64,000 nt of DNA from Bacteroides zhangwenhongii (lineage in GTDB: Bacteria; Bacteroidota; Bacteroidia; Bacteroidales; Bacteroidaceae), in assembly GCF_009193325.2 (NCBI RefSeq), contig NZ_CP059856.1:1612001-1676000 (forward strand), read 5' to 3'. The first letter of the stretch is position 1. Each line of letters opens with the position of its first letter. The notes beneath the pieces were generated by a model. It saw nothing but the letters and a program-made list of their open reading frames with translations, searched no databases and was not told the DNA's origin. Made by a program: the position numbers and the translations under genes. This document shows, piece after piece, positions 51,585 to 61,500 of the stretch.

Positions 51585-53597
51585 TTATTTCTTCTTTCTA
51601 AGCACTACAGCAGTACGTGCAGGTATATAGAGTTTTAACCACTCTTTCTTTTCTTTTTTGTACAACGGATCAGCATTTGTAAAATGAACGATAGAATCAT
51701 CGGTCAAGCCATTTCCTCCAAACGAGACATTATCCGTATTCAGTATAACCTCGTATGCGCCCGGAGTCACCAGAAAACCATAATCGGTGAACGACTGTTT
51801 CGGATTAAAATTGAAGACGAATATCAAATCCTTACGACCATATGCCAATACCTGATCACCATCATTATGCCAGATTTCCTGAACAGGTGTTGCCTGGAAG
51901 TTTTTTACACTCTTGATTACTTTCAGCATTTCCGCATCAAAGTCTCCCATATAATGATAAGTAAGATCCTTATTATCTACCAAATTCCATTGGCGACGGG
52001 CATATTTGCAAGACCATCCATTACCTTCGCGCGGGAAGTCAATCCATTCCGGATGACCGAACTCATTGCCCATAAAGTTTAAATATCCTCCATTGATTGT
52101 AGAGGCTGTCAGCAGACGGATCATTTTGTGTAAGGCAATACCCCTATTGACTACATAATTTTCATCCCCTTTCTGCATATGCCAATACATATCAGCATCA
52201 ATCAAACGGAAAATAATCGTCTTATCTCCCACCAATGCCTGGTCATGACTCTCCGCATACGATATGGTTTTCTCATCCTGGCGACGATTGGTGACTTCCC
52301 AGAACATACTAGAAGGTTTCCAGTCCTCATCAATCTTTTCTTTAATCGTCTTAATCCAGTAATCCGGAATATTCATAGCCATGCGATAATCAAATCCGTA
52401 ACCACCGTCTTCTACTTTCGCAGCCAATCCCGGCATACCGGAAACTTCTTCTGCAATTGTGATAGCTTTCGGATTAACCTGGTGAATCACCTCATTAGCC
52501 AACGTCAGATAACAAATCGCATTATCATCTTGATGTCCGTTGAAATAATCTCCATAATTACAGAACGCCTCTCCCAAACCGTGACTATAATATAACATAG
52601 ACGTTACCCCATCAAAACGGAATCCGTCAAATTTATACTCTTCCAGCCAAAACTTACAGTTAGACAATAGGAAATGAATCACTTCATTCTTACCATAATC
52701 AAAACAAAGAGAATCCCAAGCCGGATGTTCGCGACGCCCGCTCGGATAGAAATACTGGTTCGGATCACCAGCAAAATTGCCTAAACCTTCCACCTCATTC
52801 TTTACAGCATGAGAATGAACGATATCCATAATTACAGCAATTCCCATCTCATGTGCCGCATCAATCAAGGCTTTCAATTCGTCAGGAGTACCAAAACGGG
52901 AAGAAGCAGCAAAGAAACTAGATACATGATAACCGAAACTCCCATAGTATGGATGTTCTTGAATAGCCATGATCTGAATGCAATTGTATCCTTCCTTTGC
53001 GATACGCGGAAGTATCTTTTCACGAAATTCATTATAGCTTCCAACTTTCTCTTCCTGTTGTGCCATGCCAATATGGCATTCGTAAATCAACAAAGGATTA
53101 GTGGTAGGCTTAAATGCCTTCTTCTTAAATTTATAGGGCTTCTCCGGAGCCCACACTTGCGCACTGAATATTTTTGTCTGTTCATCCTGAACCACCCGTG
53201 TAGCCCAAGCTGGAATACGTTCACCTTGACCGCCATCCCAATATATATTCAGTTTGTACAAGTCTCCATGATGAATAGCATCTTCCGGAAGATTGATTTC
53301 CCAAATTCCATTCTTCAGTTTCTTCAACTTGTAAGTAGCTTTTTCTTCCCAATTATTGAATGTACCTACCATATAAATATGTGTAGCATTCGGCGCCCAT
53401 TCACGAAAAGTCCATCCTTTGGCAGTACGATGCAATCCGAAGTAAAGATATCCCGATGCAAAGTCCGAAAGAGTTTGCTTTCCTTTATTAGTTAATTCGG
53501 CCTCCTTGTTCAGCACATATTGATGACGGCCTGTGATTGCATCAGCAAAAGGCTCCAGCCATGGGTCATTTTTGATAAGATTAAGTGTCTTTTCCAT
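51585..53597 (-). CDS. glgB: 1,4-alpha-glucan branching enzyme
   Basis: A 670-residue GH13_8-type (eukaryote-like) glycogen branching enzyme. N-terminal CBM48 at about 45-150 (FREWAPNATHIYMVGTFNNW), then the barrel with VIMDIVHSHAV (region I), FDGFRFDGVTSML with the nucleophile Asp (II), TIAEEVSGMPG with the acid Glu (III) and YAESHDQAL with the Asp (IV), then the C-terminal all-beta domain. It makes alpha-1,6 branches in glycogen. It lies near a GH13 amylase, but the glycogen synthase is not in this window. Confidence 0.96.
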   Translation of the reverse strand: MEKTLNLIKNDPWLEPFADAITGRHQYVLNKEAELTNKGKQTLSDFASGYLYFGLHRTAKGWTFREWAPNATHIYMVGTFNNWEEKATYKLKKLKNGIWEINLPEDAIHHGDLYKLNIYWDGGQGERIPAWATRVVQDEQTKIFSAQVWAPEKPYKFKKKAFKPTTNPLLIYECHIGMAQQEEKVGSYNEFREKILPRIAKEGYNCIQIMAIQEHPYYGSFGYHVSSFFAASSRFGTPDELKALIDAAHEMGIAVIMDIVHSHAVKNEVEGLGNFAGDPNQYFYPSGRREHPAWDSLCFDYGKNEVIHFLLSNCKFWLEEYKFDGFRFDGVTSMLYYSHGLGEAFCNYGDYFNGHQDDNAICYLTLANEVIHQVNPKAITIAEEVSGMPGLAAKVEDGGYGFDYRMAMNIPDYWIKTIKEKIDEDWKPSSMFWEVTNRRQDEKTISYAESHDQALVGDKTIIFRLIDADMYWHMQKGDENYVVNRGIALHKMIRLLTASTINGGYLNFMGNEFGHPEWIDFPREGNGWSCKYARRQWNLVDNKDLTYHYMGDFDAEMLKVIKSVKNFQATPVQEIWHNDGDQVLAYGRKDLIFVFNFNPKQSFTDYGFLVTPGAYEVILNTDNVSFGGNGLTDDSIVHFTNADPLYKKEKKEWLKLYIPARTAVVLRKKK

Positions 53598-53615
53598 ATC
53601 AGAATTGAATTTAGA

Positions 53616-54062
53616 TTATGCTTTTACTTTTACTATTACTTTCTTCACACCCTCCGGAGTAATGCCGGGGGCATGTCCGTCTTGAGGAAAGAAAATAGCA
53701 AACATTCCCGGCTTCACAGTGATATAAGTTTCAGCTAATCCTTCAAAAAAAGTAATATCTTTTTCTGCATTATAAGGCGCATCTACCGGAATACAGTCTT
53801 TTGCAGCGGTATATCCCATGATTTCCGTTCCTGACAATGGAATCTGAATATCAATAAAATCACGATGTGTCTCCAGCTTGGCTTCTTCCTTAGTTTTAGG
53901 CTTGGTTTGTGCTATATTTACCAACAAATCTTTTCCTTTCAACTCCGTCTTACCTATTTCCATAGCCTGAAGATCATGAGATTTTAAAAACTCAATAGCT
54001 TGTGCAAACAACGGATTCAAAGACGCATATTTCTCCAGATTTTCTAAAGTATCTACTACCAT
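53616..54062 (-). CDS. YhcH/YjgK/YiaL family protein
   Basis: A 148-residue cupin-like protein (DUF386). Family blocks: KTELKGKDLLVNIAQTKPK, EAKLETHRDFIDIQIPLSGTEIMGY, FFPQDGHAPGI (metal-binding His) and KKVIVKVKA at the end. Homologues accompany sialic acid or pentose sugar genes and are thought to be sugar anomerases; here no sugar operon is adjacent. It follows the DUF2461 gene by 34 bases and is upstream of glgB by 18 bases, so the three may be one transcript. Confidence 0.92.
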   Translation of the reverse strand: MVVDTLENLEKYASLNPLFAQAIEFLKSHDLQAMEIGKTELKGKDLLVNIAQTKPKTKEEAKLETHRDFIDIQIPLSGTEIMGYTAAKDCIPVDAPYNAEKDITFFEGLAETYITVKPGMFAIFFPQDGHAPGITPEGVKKVIVKVKA

Positions 54063-54096
54063 ATCAAGTTCAATTTTAAAGTTTATATTTTAGGTA

Positions 54097-54771
54097 TTAT
54101 TCAAAATCATCAATAGTGTAATTAATAAAATCGGCAAACCGTTTGAATTGCCGGAACACCTTGTCTATTTGCTCCAACACATCAGATTGAGTAAAGAAAC
54201 TATCAGAGACATTATAAGAACAGATGTATTCTTTGCACTTCAAATAGTCAATATACTTGAAATCTTTCGGAAAGCCTTTAGGAGCGGTTTTCAAGAAATC
54301 CTCCCCTATCACCGGAAAATATTTCTTAAATTCCGGGTCTTCTGCAATAGCAACAAATTCTTCAATATTATCATAAATAGATTGCCGGACAGCTTTTAAG
54401 ACATTTGAAGGTAGACAGAGACTTCCTCCGGCAAGCATAGAACCATTCGGTTGCAAATGCACATAATATCCGCAATGATTTGATTTCTTGCCTTTCGCAT
54501 TAATATATCCTCCAAAATGTATTTTATAGGGTGTTTTATCAGCAGAAAAGCGGGTATCCCGGTAAATACGATAAGTACAGTCTTTGGGTTGAATTCCCCG
54601 AATCGTTTCGTCAAACAGAGATATACGGGCAATCACTGTTGCCAGAAAGTTATCAAACTCAGCACGAGCCAATTCATATTCCGCTTTATGCTCATTAAAC
54701 CACTCGCGATTATTATTCGCAGAAAGATCTTTTAAAAACTGAAAGATAACAGGTATGTTCATCTTTATCAT
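54097..54771 (-). CDS. DUF2461 (TIGR02453) family protein
   Basis: A 224-residue protein. IFQFLKDLSANNNREWFNEHKAEYE at the start, KDCTYRIYRDTRFSADKTPYKIHFGGYI (about 60-88) and GGYYVHLQPNGSMLAGG-like CGYYVHLQPNGSMLAGG are the DUF2461 signatures. Function unknown; the fold is widespread in bacteria and fungi. The -7 box TACGTTTG on the minus strand (54789-54796) gives a leader of about 10 bases, so this gene does not depend on transcripts from the right. Confidence 0.9.
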   Translation of the reverse strand: MIKMNIPVIFQFLKDLSANNNREWFNEHKAEYELARAEFDNFLATVIARISLFDETIRGIQPKDCTYRIYRDTRFSADKTPYKIHFGGYINAKGKKSNHCGYYVHLQPNGSMLAGGSLCLPSNVLKAVRQSIYDNIEEFVAIAEDPEFKKYFPVIGEDFLKTAPKGFPKDFKYIDYLKCKEYICSYNVSDSFFTQSDVLEQIDKVFRQFKRFADFINYTIDDFE

Positions 54772-54840
54772 TTTCTATTATTACCCTACAAACGTACAAA
54801 TTTTATTTCATATAAACTACAAAAGGACACAAAAGGAGAT

Positions 54841-55070
54841 AAAAAAAGCATCGGCTTAGTAAACCGATGCTCTAACACATTTATCAAAAAAACAGACTCT
54901 TCTGTCTCTGATGTACTTTAGCTTTCACAAGTGGAGTACAATCTCTTTAATTAATCTTATATCTAATACTATGAAAAACACATAAATATAACAGTACAAA
55001 TGAGATTTTTGTTCAGTACAGACCTGCATATTTCAGTTAATTATAGTTATAAAACCGGTAGAGAAAGATA
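54841..55070 (-). ncRNA. Candidate untranslated transcript between the TPR gene and DUF2461
   Basis: The minus strand has a strong terminator here (GCATCGG 54848-54854 with CCGATGC 54864-54870, then seven T from 54847 down to 54841), while the upstream TPR gene already ends at its own terminator (55075-55114) and DUF2461 has its own promoter. Something in between should be transcribed. A near-consensus -7 (TATCTTTC, 55063-55070) could start it. No frame longer than about 34 codons is present. Confidence 0.35.
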
Positions 55071-55074
55071 ACTA

Positions 55075-55114
55075 TAAAAAAGGGCTACCCAGACAATGTC
55101 TATCGGTAACCCTT
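55075..55114 (-). terminator. Terminator of the TPR gene
   Basis: AGGGCTACC (55081-55089) and GGTAACCCT (55105-55113) pair with one G.U on the minus strand, followed there by a T run, 27 bases after the stop. Confidence 0.85.
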
Positions 55115-55140
55115 CCTAGTTCTTTATATGATAGTCTAAT

Positions 55141-55875
55141 TTACTTCATTGCAGCTTTCACTTGAGGAAGCATTTTCTTAACGTTTGCATTCTCCGGAGA
55201 TATTTTAGCAGCTTCTTCCAGATAATCTACCGCTTCTTTGAATCTGGCATCAGCTTTCTCTTTTTCCGCAGCATATTTATCCGCATCAGAGTTTGCCAAA
55301 GGAGCAGCTTTCTTTAAAATATTAGCTCCATCATTGTAACACAAAACACCCAAACTATACAACGCATTCGTTTTGTATGTCTTATGATTCAAAGGAATTA
55401 CTTTTTTAAAGTTTTCTTCTGCTTCTTCTGCCTTACCTGCTTTCTGAGCGGCAAGCCCCGCTTTCAAAAAGTGAAGACCATAATTTTTCACCATTACCTT
55501 ATTGTTAGGATCTACCTTCAAGCCTTCTTCTAATGTAGCCACATATTCGTCAGTTTTCTTCAACGCATCCAAAGCCGCAGCCTTACGAGCGTATGCATTC
55601 CCTATATTGAACTTCTTTTGAATTGCTATATCAAAATAAGTAACAGCTTCGGCATATTTCTTTATCTCATCGGCAGCCATACCACAATAATAAGCTGTTG
55701 CAGAATCTTGATTATTAGTTTGCTTCAAGTATTCACTAAACTTAGCATACGCTACGGGATAATTTTTAGCATTGAATGCGTCATTTCCTTCTTTTTTAAT
55801 TTGGTTAGGGTCGGTCTGTGCAAAAATGTTAGTAACAGTAATACAAAATGCAAATAAAAAAATAAATTTCTTCAT
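55141..55875 (-). CDS. Tetratricopeptide repeat protein, secreted
   Basis: A 244-residue periplasmic protein: signal peptide MKKFIFLFAFCITVTNIFAQ, then TPR helices (GNDAFNAKNYPVAYAKFSEYLKQ, AYYCGMAADEIKKYAEAVTYFDIAIQ, LEEGLKVDPNNKVMVKNYG, EAVDYLEEAAKISPENANVKKMLPQ). Such proteins scaffold envelope complexes; the partner is not evident. A minus-strand TACTTTTG box (55907-55914) with GTTG 19 bases upstream is the promoter. Confidence 0.9.
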   Translation of the reverse strand: MKKFIFLFAFCITVTNIFAQTDPNQIKKEGNDAFNAKNYPVAYAKFSEYLKQTNNQDSATAYYCGMAADEIKKYAEAVTYFDIAIQKKFNIGNAYARKAAALDALKKTDEYVATLEEGLKVDPNNKVMVKNYGLHFLKAGLAAQKAGKAEEAEENFKKVIPLNHKTYKTNALYSLGVLCYNDGANILKKAAPLANSDADKYAAEKEKADARFKEAVDYLEEAAKISPENANVKKMLPQVKAAMK

Positions 55876-56115
55876 AACTTTATGTGTTTTTTAGTTGTTT
55901 ATCGTTCAAAAGTAAACCTTATAATAGAAAAACACAACCCTATTTAAGTTTTTTGAGCTTTTTGAAACCTATATAACGTTCGTTATTCTTCGTAAAAAGG
56001 GCATTCCTCTATTTAATTATCCTACCATATATAGAAGACACCCAATATTTGTATTCTATAAATAGCTGATTCATAACCAAAAAGAAAAATACAAATAAAA
56101 AATCAGCCAAAAGTT

Positions 56116-56145
56116 TTTGATATTCCACAAAAAGCACTACCTTTG
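56116..56145 (+). promoter_or_regulatory. Promoter of tRNA-Arg
   Basis: TTTG (56116-56119), 18 bases, TACCTTTG (56138-56145), 18 bases before the mature tRNA. Confidence 0.75.
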
Positions 56146-56162
56146 CATCCGCAAATAAGGAT

Positions 56163-56236
<74 letters not shown>

Positions 56237-56244
56237 CTATTAAC

Positions 56245-56276
56245 ATCCGGTAACAGTTAAACGTTATCGGATTTTT
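56245..56276 (+). terminator. Terminator of tRNA-Arg
   Basis: ATCCGGTAAC and GTTATCGGAT arms with a G.U pair, then TTTTTCTTT. Confidence 0.88.
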
Positions 56277-56302
56277 CTTTTAAATGACTGATATTAAACA
56301 TT

Positions 56303-57757
56303 TTACAGTCCGACCGGTATCTCCAACAAATACCAGACAACAAACAATAATGTCCAGGCAAACAAGATAGCCAGTGAATATCTCCAAGTATATTTAAGCA
56401 AAACTCCATACGTAATTCGCTTGTCATATTGCCGCATATAAGTCAATACCAAAGGCATATAAAACAAGAAAGGAGTGATTGCATTGGTCGAGCTATCCCC
56501 TATGCGAAAAGCACATTGTACAATGTCCGGAGTAATCCCCATTTGCGCAAACATCGGAATAAATATGAAAGACATAAAAGCCCATTTAGAGGTAGCAGAT
56601 ACCATAATAAGATTGACAGTTGCTGTAAACAGGATAAACAATACCAAAGCAGCCAATGGAGCAGGTTCAAAAGAAGAAAGCAGTTCCGCTCCCATGATGG
56701 CAAGGCACTTATCCAGATGTGAATACTCGAAACATGCAAACATCTGTGCTGCAAAAAAAGCAATTACAAAATAAACACCAAGAAGTTTCATGGGTTGCGT
56801 TAACCCTTCTATGACGTCATTATCCGTACGATAACGACCGGAGCTGAAGCCGTATGCCATTCCTGTGATACCGGCTCCCAATGAAAGAAGAAACAAAATA
56901 CCTGCAATAAAAGGTGAATGCATTAAACCACCGTTTACCCCACGTAGAATCCCGTAAGAAGAAAAAGTAAGCCACAAAATAAGAGCCACATAAATAGCTG
57001 CCACAACAATAGAGATCATAATAGCACGCCGTTCTTTGCGGGACAGAGGCCGGTAAGCTTCCACCTTTATCCCCCCTTCATAATTCCCTAACTTAGGAAT
57101 AAGCCATTTCTCAGTCACCCAATAAACAATAGCAGTAATAACCACCGTAGAAGCACTCATAAAGAAATAATTGCAAAGAGGTTCGGTGTTCCCTTGATAT
57201 CCAGTCTGCGCTAAAGCAGCCTCTTGTGTGGTATGAGCTAATAACGGGTCCATCGTACTTAATACAATATTGGCACTATATCCACACGCAACGGAAACAT
57301 AAGCCGTTACAATTCCGGCAATCGGATGGAGACCTACCCATTGGAACAACATAGCAGCAATAGGCAACAAAATTATATACCCACCGTCACCAATGGCATT
57401 CGATAATAACCCTAGAACAATTACCCAAAGAATAATTCTCTTTTTCTCTTTCCTGTTCCCCACCCCCAAACGGATACACGCATTAATAAACCCGGAATGT
57501 TGGGCAACCCCAAGTCCGAACATCGCGATGATTACCATCCCCAAAGGAGCAAATCCTGTAAAATTCTTAATTGCGTTGCGCAACCACCAGCGAATACCTT
57601 CCGGACTCAACAGACTTTGCACACGAATGTCTTCACCGGTTTGCGGCAATGTCACCTTTAACCCATAGATATCGCATATCCATGAAAGAAAAACCACTGC
57701 CATCGTCAACAGCATAAACATCGTAGCAGGATGGGGCATACGCCATTTTGTCTTCAT
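56303..57757 (-). CDS. AbgT family transporter
   Basis: A 484-residue membrane protein with about 11-12 helices, of the AbgT/MtrF family. Family-type stretches: FTGFAPLGMVIIAMFGLGVAQHSGF (about 66-90), SNAIGDGGYIILLPIAAMLF (about 118-137) and the helical-hairpin FRIGDSSTNAITPFLFYMPLVLTYM near 425. Characterised members take up p-aminobenzoyl-glutamate or export sulfonamides. It runs toward the tRNA-Arg and follows the response regulator gene by 37 bases, which may place it in that operon. Confidence 0.92.
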   Translation of the reverse strand: MKTKWRMPHPATMFMLLTMAVVFLSWICDIYGLKVTLPQTGEDIRVQSLLSPEGIRWWLRNAIKNFTGFAPLGMVIIAMFGLGVAQHSGFINACIRLGVGNRKEKKRIILWVIVLGLLSNAIGDGGYIILLPIAAMLFQWVGLHPIAGIVTAYVSVACGYSANIVLSTMDPLLAHTTQEAALAQTGYQGNTEPLCNYFFMSASTVVITAIVYWVTEKWLIPKLGNYEGGIKVEAYRPLSRKERRAIMISIVVAAIYVALILWLTFSSYGILRGVNGGLMHSPFIAGILFLLSLGAGITGMAYGFSSGRYRTDNDVIEGLTQPMKLLGVYFVIAFFAAQMFACFEYSHLDKCLAIMGAELLSSFEPAPLAALVLFILFTATVNLIMVSATSKWAFMSFIFIPMFAQMGITPDIVQCAFRIGDSSTNAITPFLFYMPLVLTYMRQYDKRITYGVLLKYTWRYSLAILFAWTLLFVVWYLLEIPVGL

Positions 57758-57794
57758 CGCTTTTCAGGATTTATTCTTCGTCAGCTTTCCTTAG

Positions 57795-58523
57795 TTATTC
57801 ATCATCAGGCTCCAGATTATCCAGATCAATAATGCGCAATTCCAATGCACGCACAGCCAACCGGGTAGCATTCACCCCCACCCGCTCTCCATTCGGGAAA
57901 AGACGTCCGACAAGGTCATTCTGCCGTTTTTCCAATGATTTCACGCCGAAGGGCATACCTTTCAGATTTGCAATCATCTCCTTCGTATATCCTAATGCCA
58001 AATGACGGAGAAAACGCTCGTCATATTCATCAATATCATAACTGATAACCGCCTCCTGACGTTTTGCATCATTAGCGACAGACTTCTTAAAACGGTCTAC
58101 AATCTTTTCTAGAATCGGATAATTGAACACTAGCTTCTTTCCATCCATTACAGCCTGTACATCCGTTTTAGTAAGCAACTCTCCTGTCTTGAGAATAATT
58201 CCGTCGGCACCGGCATTCAGCACATCCACCCATAATTTTTCATTCAAGATCTCACCGGTGAAGATCAGCACACGAACCCCCTTATAACGTTTGAATATAT
58301 TCCGACAAATATCTACTCCGATAGTGGTAGAGCCCCCCAGACCCAGATCCAGCAAAACCAAATCAGGAAGTTGGGCTTCCATCAAGGGCCAGAATTCATT
58401 CTCTGTCATGGCGGTACCGATCACTTCCGCATTCGGTATTTCGTGACGGAATATCTCCTCCGTGCCTTTCAACTCCAATTTTACATCCTCTACAATAATT
58501 ACTTTAAATTTCTGTTCTTCCAT
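57795..58523 (-). CDS. Response regulator with DUF5932-like output domain
   Basis: A 242-residue two-component regulator. Residues 5 to about 125 are a receiver domain: acidic pair in VIIVEDVKLE, phospho-acceptor D59 in LPDLVLLDLGLGG, Thr in VLIFTGE and Lys in GIILKTG. The C-terminal half (ERFLRHLALGYTKEMIANLKGMPFGVKSLEKRQNDL) is LuxR-like in pattern but without the standard motif, as in the DUF5932 group of Bacteroidetes. It follows the sensor kinase gene by 36 bases and is its likely partner. Target genes are unknown; the AbgT gene directly downstream is a candidate. Confidence 0.9.
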   Translation of the reverse strand: MEEQKFKVIIVEDVKLELKGTEEIFRHEIPNAEVIGTAMTENEFWPLMEAQLPDLVLLDLGLGGSTTIGVDICRNIFKRYKGVRVLIFTGEILNEKLWVDVLNAGADGIILKTGELLTKTDVQAVMDGKKLVFNYPILEKIVDRFKKSVANDAKRQEAVISYDIDEYDERFLRHLALGYTKEMIANLKGMPFGVKSLEKRQNDLVGRLFPNGERVGVNATRLAVRALELRIIDLDNLEPDDE

Positions 58524-58559
58524 TTCCTTATCTAAAAACTTTTATGTGTTTTCCTTATT

Positions 58560-61500
58560 TTATCTACGCGGTACAGTAAAATAAACCGTAAATCCTCCAT
58601 CTGCAGCAGGTTCGGCATTAATACGACATCCCCTGCGTCCTGCAAACTCATCATGATCGCGGATAATCTGTTTACAGACCAAATATTCCGTACCACGCAA
58701 CTCCCCTTTTTCACCGGCAGTCATACGTGCCAGATTCGGATAAAACAACAGGTTCAGTTCCTCCATACTCTTCTCGCGTCTTGTATCCGCAAAAAGAAAG
58801 CGAATATATTCATCATCCTGCCGTGCCTGCAAACGCAACAGACCATCTTCGTGAACCGCCAACGCTTCGTCAATCAGGTTTTCCAATAGGAAGCGCAACT
58901 GATTCAGATCTCCTATCACTTTTGCGTCCACCGTTCCTATCTCCAGTTCTATCCTCTCCGTCCGATTCTTCATTGACTTTCTGAAGTATTTTCCGGCAGT
59001 ATCCAAAAGTTCCTGTACAGGAATCACCACCCGCCGGAAAGTAACCTCTTCCAACTGACGGGAAGCGCACGAACTTAGAATCGTAAAGATTCCTTTATAA
59101 TATTCAATCAATTCGGTCATTGTCTCCACAGCCTCACGTTCTTCCTTCTCTGAAATATTCTGCATATTGAGCCTACCGACAATTTGTTTGATCTTATTCG
59201 GATAATAAATTGTTTCATGTTTAATCGTAGACAGGCAATTATCCAATACCATATTTTGTACATGCAACATACTGTCTTCCCAAAGAGCACGTCGTGCCTC
59301 TTCATGCGCCGACTCAATATCCCGATATTTCGTAGCCAATTTCACCACCGCATTAAATATCACAATCGCCACATAGCGTGCCACCAATTCAAACAACAGA
59401 CGATTTGTTTCCTGCTCCGACCCTTCCCTGCGTTCCAGATAAAGCACACCGACACACTGGTGTTCCCCTCCCGCTTCCACCTTCAATGGAATAGCCAGAT
59501 AATGCCGTCGTTCAAGATACTCACCGGAATCAAAACATTGCTGTACCATCTCCGGCATCTCCTGACCGGGACATGAAGCGTATTCCAGCCTATGCGTCGT
59601 TTCATTATACGCTGCAATACCCATCCGGTCAATCGTAAGCAATTCATTTACAGACCCGAATGCTTCATCCACTATGCGTTGCGGGATTTCCTTCAGCGTA
59701 CTCTCCTCTCGTTGGAGTGCTTCTGCATCCTCTTGCTCCTGTGGTCTGACCAAAGAGGCTGCAAACACTTTTTGATTTATCTCGAGCACCTGTTCAAGAT
59801 TCAGTCGGTTCTGCAGCCGCTTGCGCATATACAGAAAATAGTACCCGACCAACAAAACCACCAACAGGACAAAACATAAAATGATCCCCACCGTCTTGTT
59901 CGTATTCGAACGTTCCAACTGCTTGCAATATGCCTCCAACGTCTGATCTTCTCCTTGCAACTTATACAAATCCGTAAATGCCGAATTATTATAACTGTAC
60001 GCATCCAGTTGTTTCAAAGCCAGAAAAGCGACTGCCGCTTCGTTTCTTATGTCCAGAATCACATGATAATCCGAGTCAAACAACTCATTCCACCAACTAA
60101 TCTCGGCAGGTATCCCCTCACCGACCAATTTCATATAACGATGCGGATGTTCCGCCCGTGCATATTTCTCATAATGCCCGTTCAATAACATCATAGCCGA
60201 ATCGATATACTGCAAAGCTAGTTCATATTCTTCATCCACATTAGCAAAATATGCCGCATTTGCATAGTCCGACGCAGCATCCAGCAAATCCTCATATACC
60301 GAATCCGTAACCACAACTATCGAATCTCCTTCCTGCAGCATGGGGGAAATAGAATCATGCACACACGACACCATCCCTACCGGAAGCAACAGGCAAAGCA
60401 ATACACCGACTATCTTACGTATCCCTAAAGGCAAACGAAAATAGAAACGACTCCCCTTACCCAATTCACTTTCCACATTGAAAGCACACACACGGAACAA
60501 ATCATTCGTCTTCTTATATTTCTCAATGATTCCCTTACAGTTCATTAATCCGAAGCCACTCCCCTTGTTTTCTTTCAGTTCCTCCGGATCCTCTGCATTC
60601 TTCATCCCGATTACGCGCGAATCATACACCTTCTCACCAATGATACGCTCCACATCCTCCGTTGAAATACCTCGTCCGTTATCTTCTACGGAAATCTCCA
60701 CATAAGTATCCGTCATACGCGCGTATACCTTGATGTTCCCACCTTCCGGAGTATATTTACGCGCATTCTCCGTCATCGTATTAATCATAAACAGAGTCAA
60801 TGCACGGTCGGCCTTCACCGTGGCAACGGTCGGTTCAATCTCCAAAGTCTGTTTTTTCATCTCAAAAGCACGCCGTCCTTTCCCTACCAGTTCAAATAAC
60901 TCATTGAGGCCGAATGTCTCAATATTCAAGCTGAGCGTTCCTTGCTTCATTTTAATCCAGAGAGCCAGAATATCATTATATTCATTGATCGTAGTAACCA
61001 ATTCGTCGATATACTGGTACTTCTCTTTCTTGATCTTTTCATCATCGATATATCCCCGTTCCGTCAACTTATGTACTTCATTCAGAATACGGTCAATATA
61101 CGGATTGATACCATTTACGATAGCCATACAGGCTTTTTTTATCAAGTTCTGGCGTTTATTTCCAGCAATATGCTGCTCATAGATATACCGCTGTTTTTCC
61201 AATTGCATCCGCTCGTCACTCAATGCTTCCACCATCTGCTCATTGTCAGCCGCCCAAATAATATAAGGCTCCAATACGTGGACCAAAGCCTTCTCGTCGC
61301 GGCTCAGCCGATATCCAGAGCACAACGTCGCCTTACCTTCCTCCGATATTTCCAATTTCATACGTCCCTTTCCAAACAACTGATCTATCCCCTGCTGAAT
61401 CAAAGGAACATTCATTGGGATGGATGAAGTAATATCCCGGCAGAGTCCTAAAATCTGCTGCAAACGTTCCACATCCAACCGGTTTCTTATTTTAGAACGC

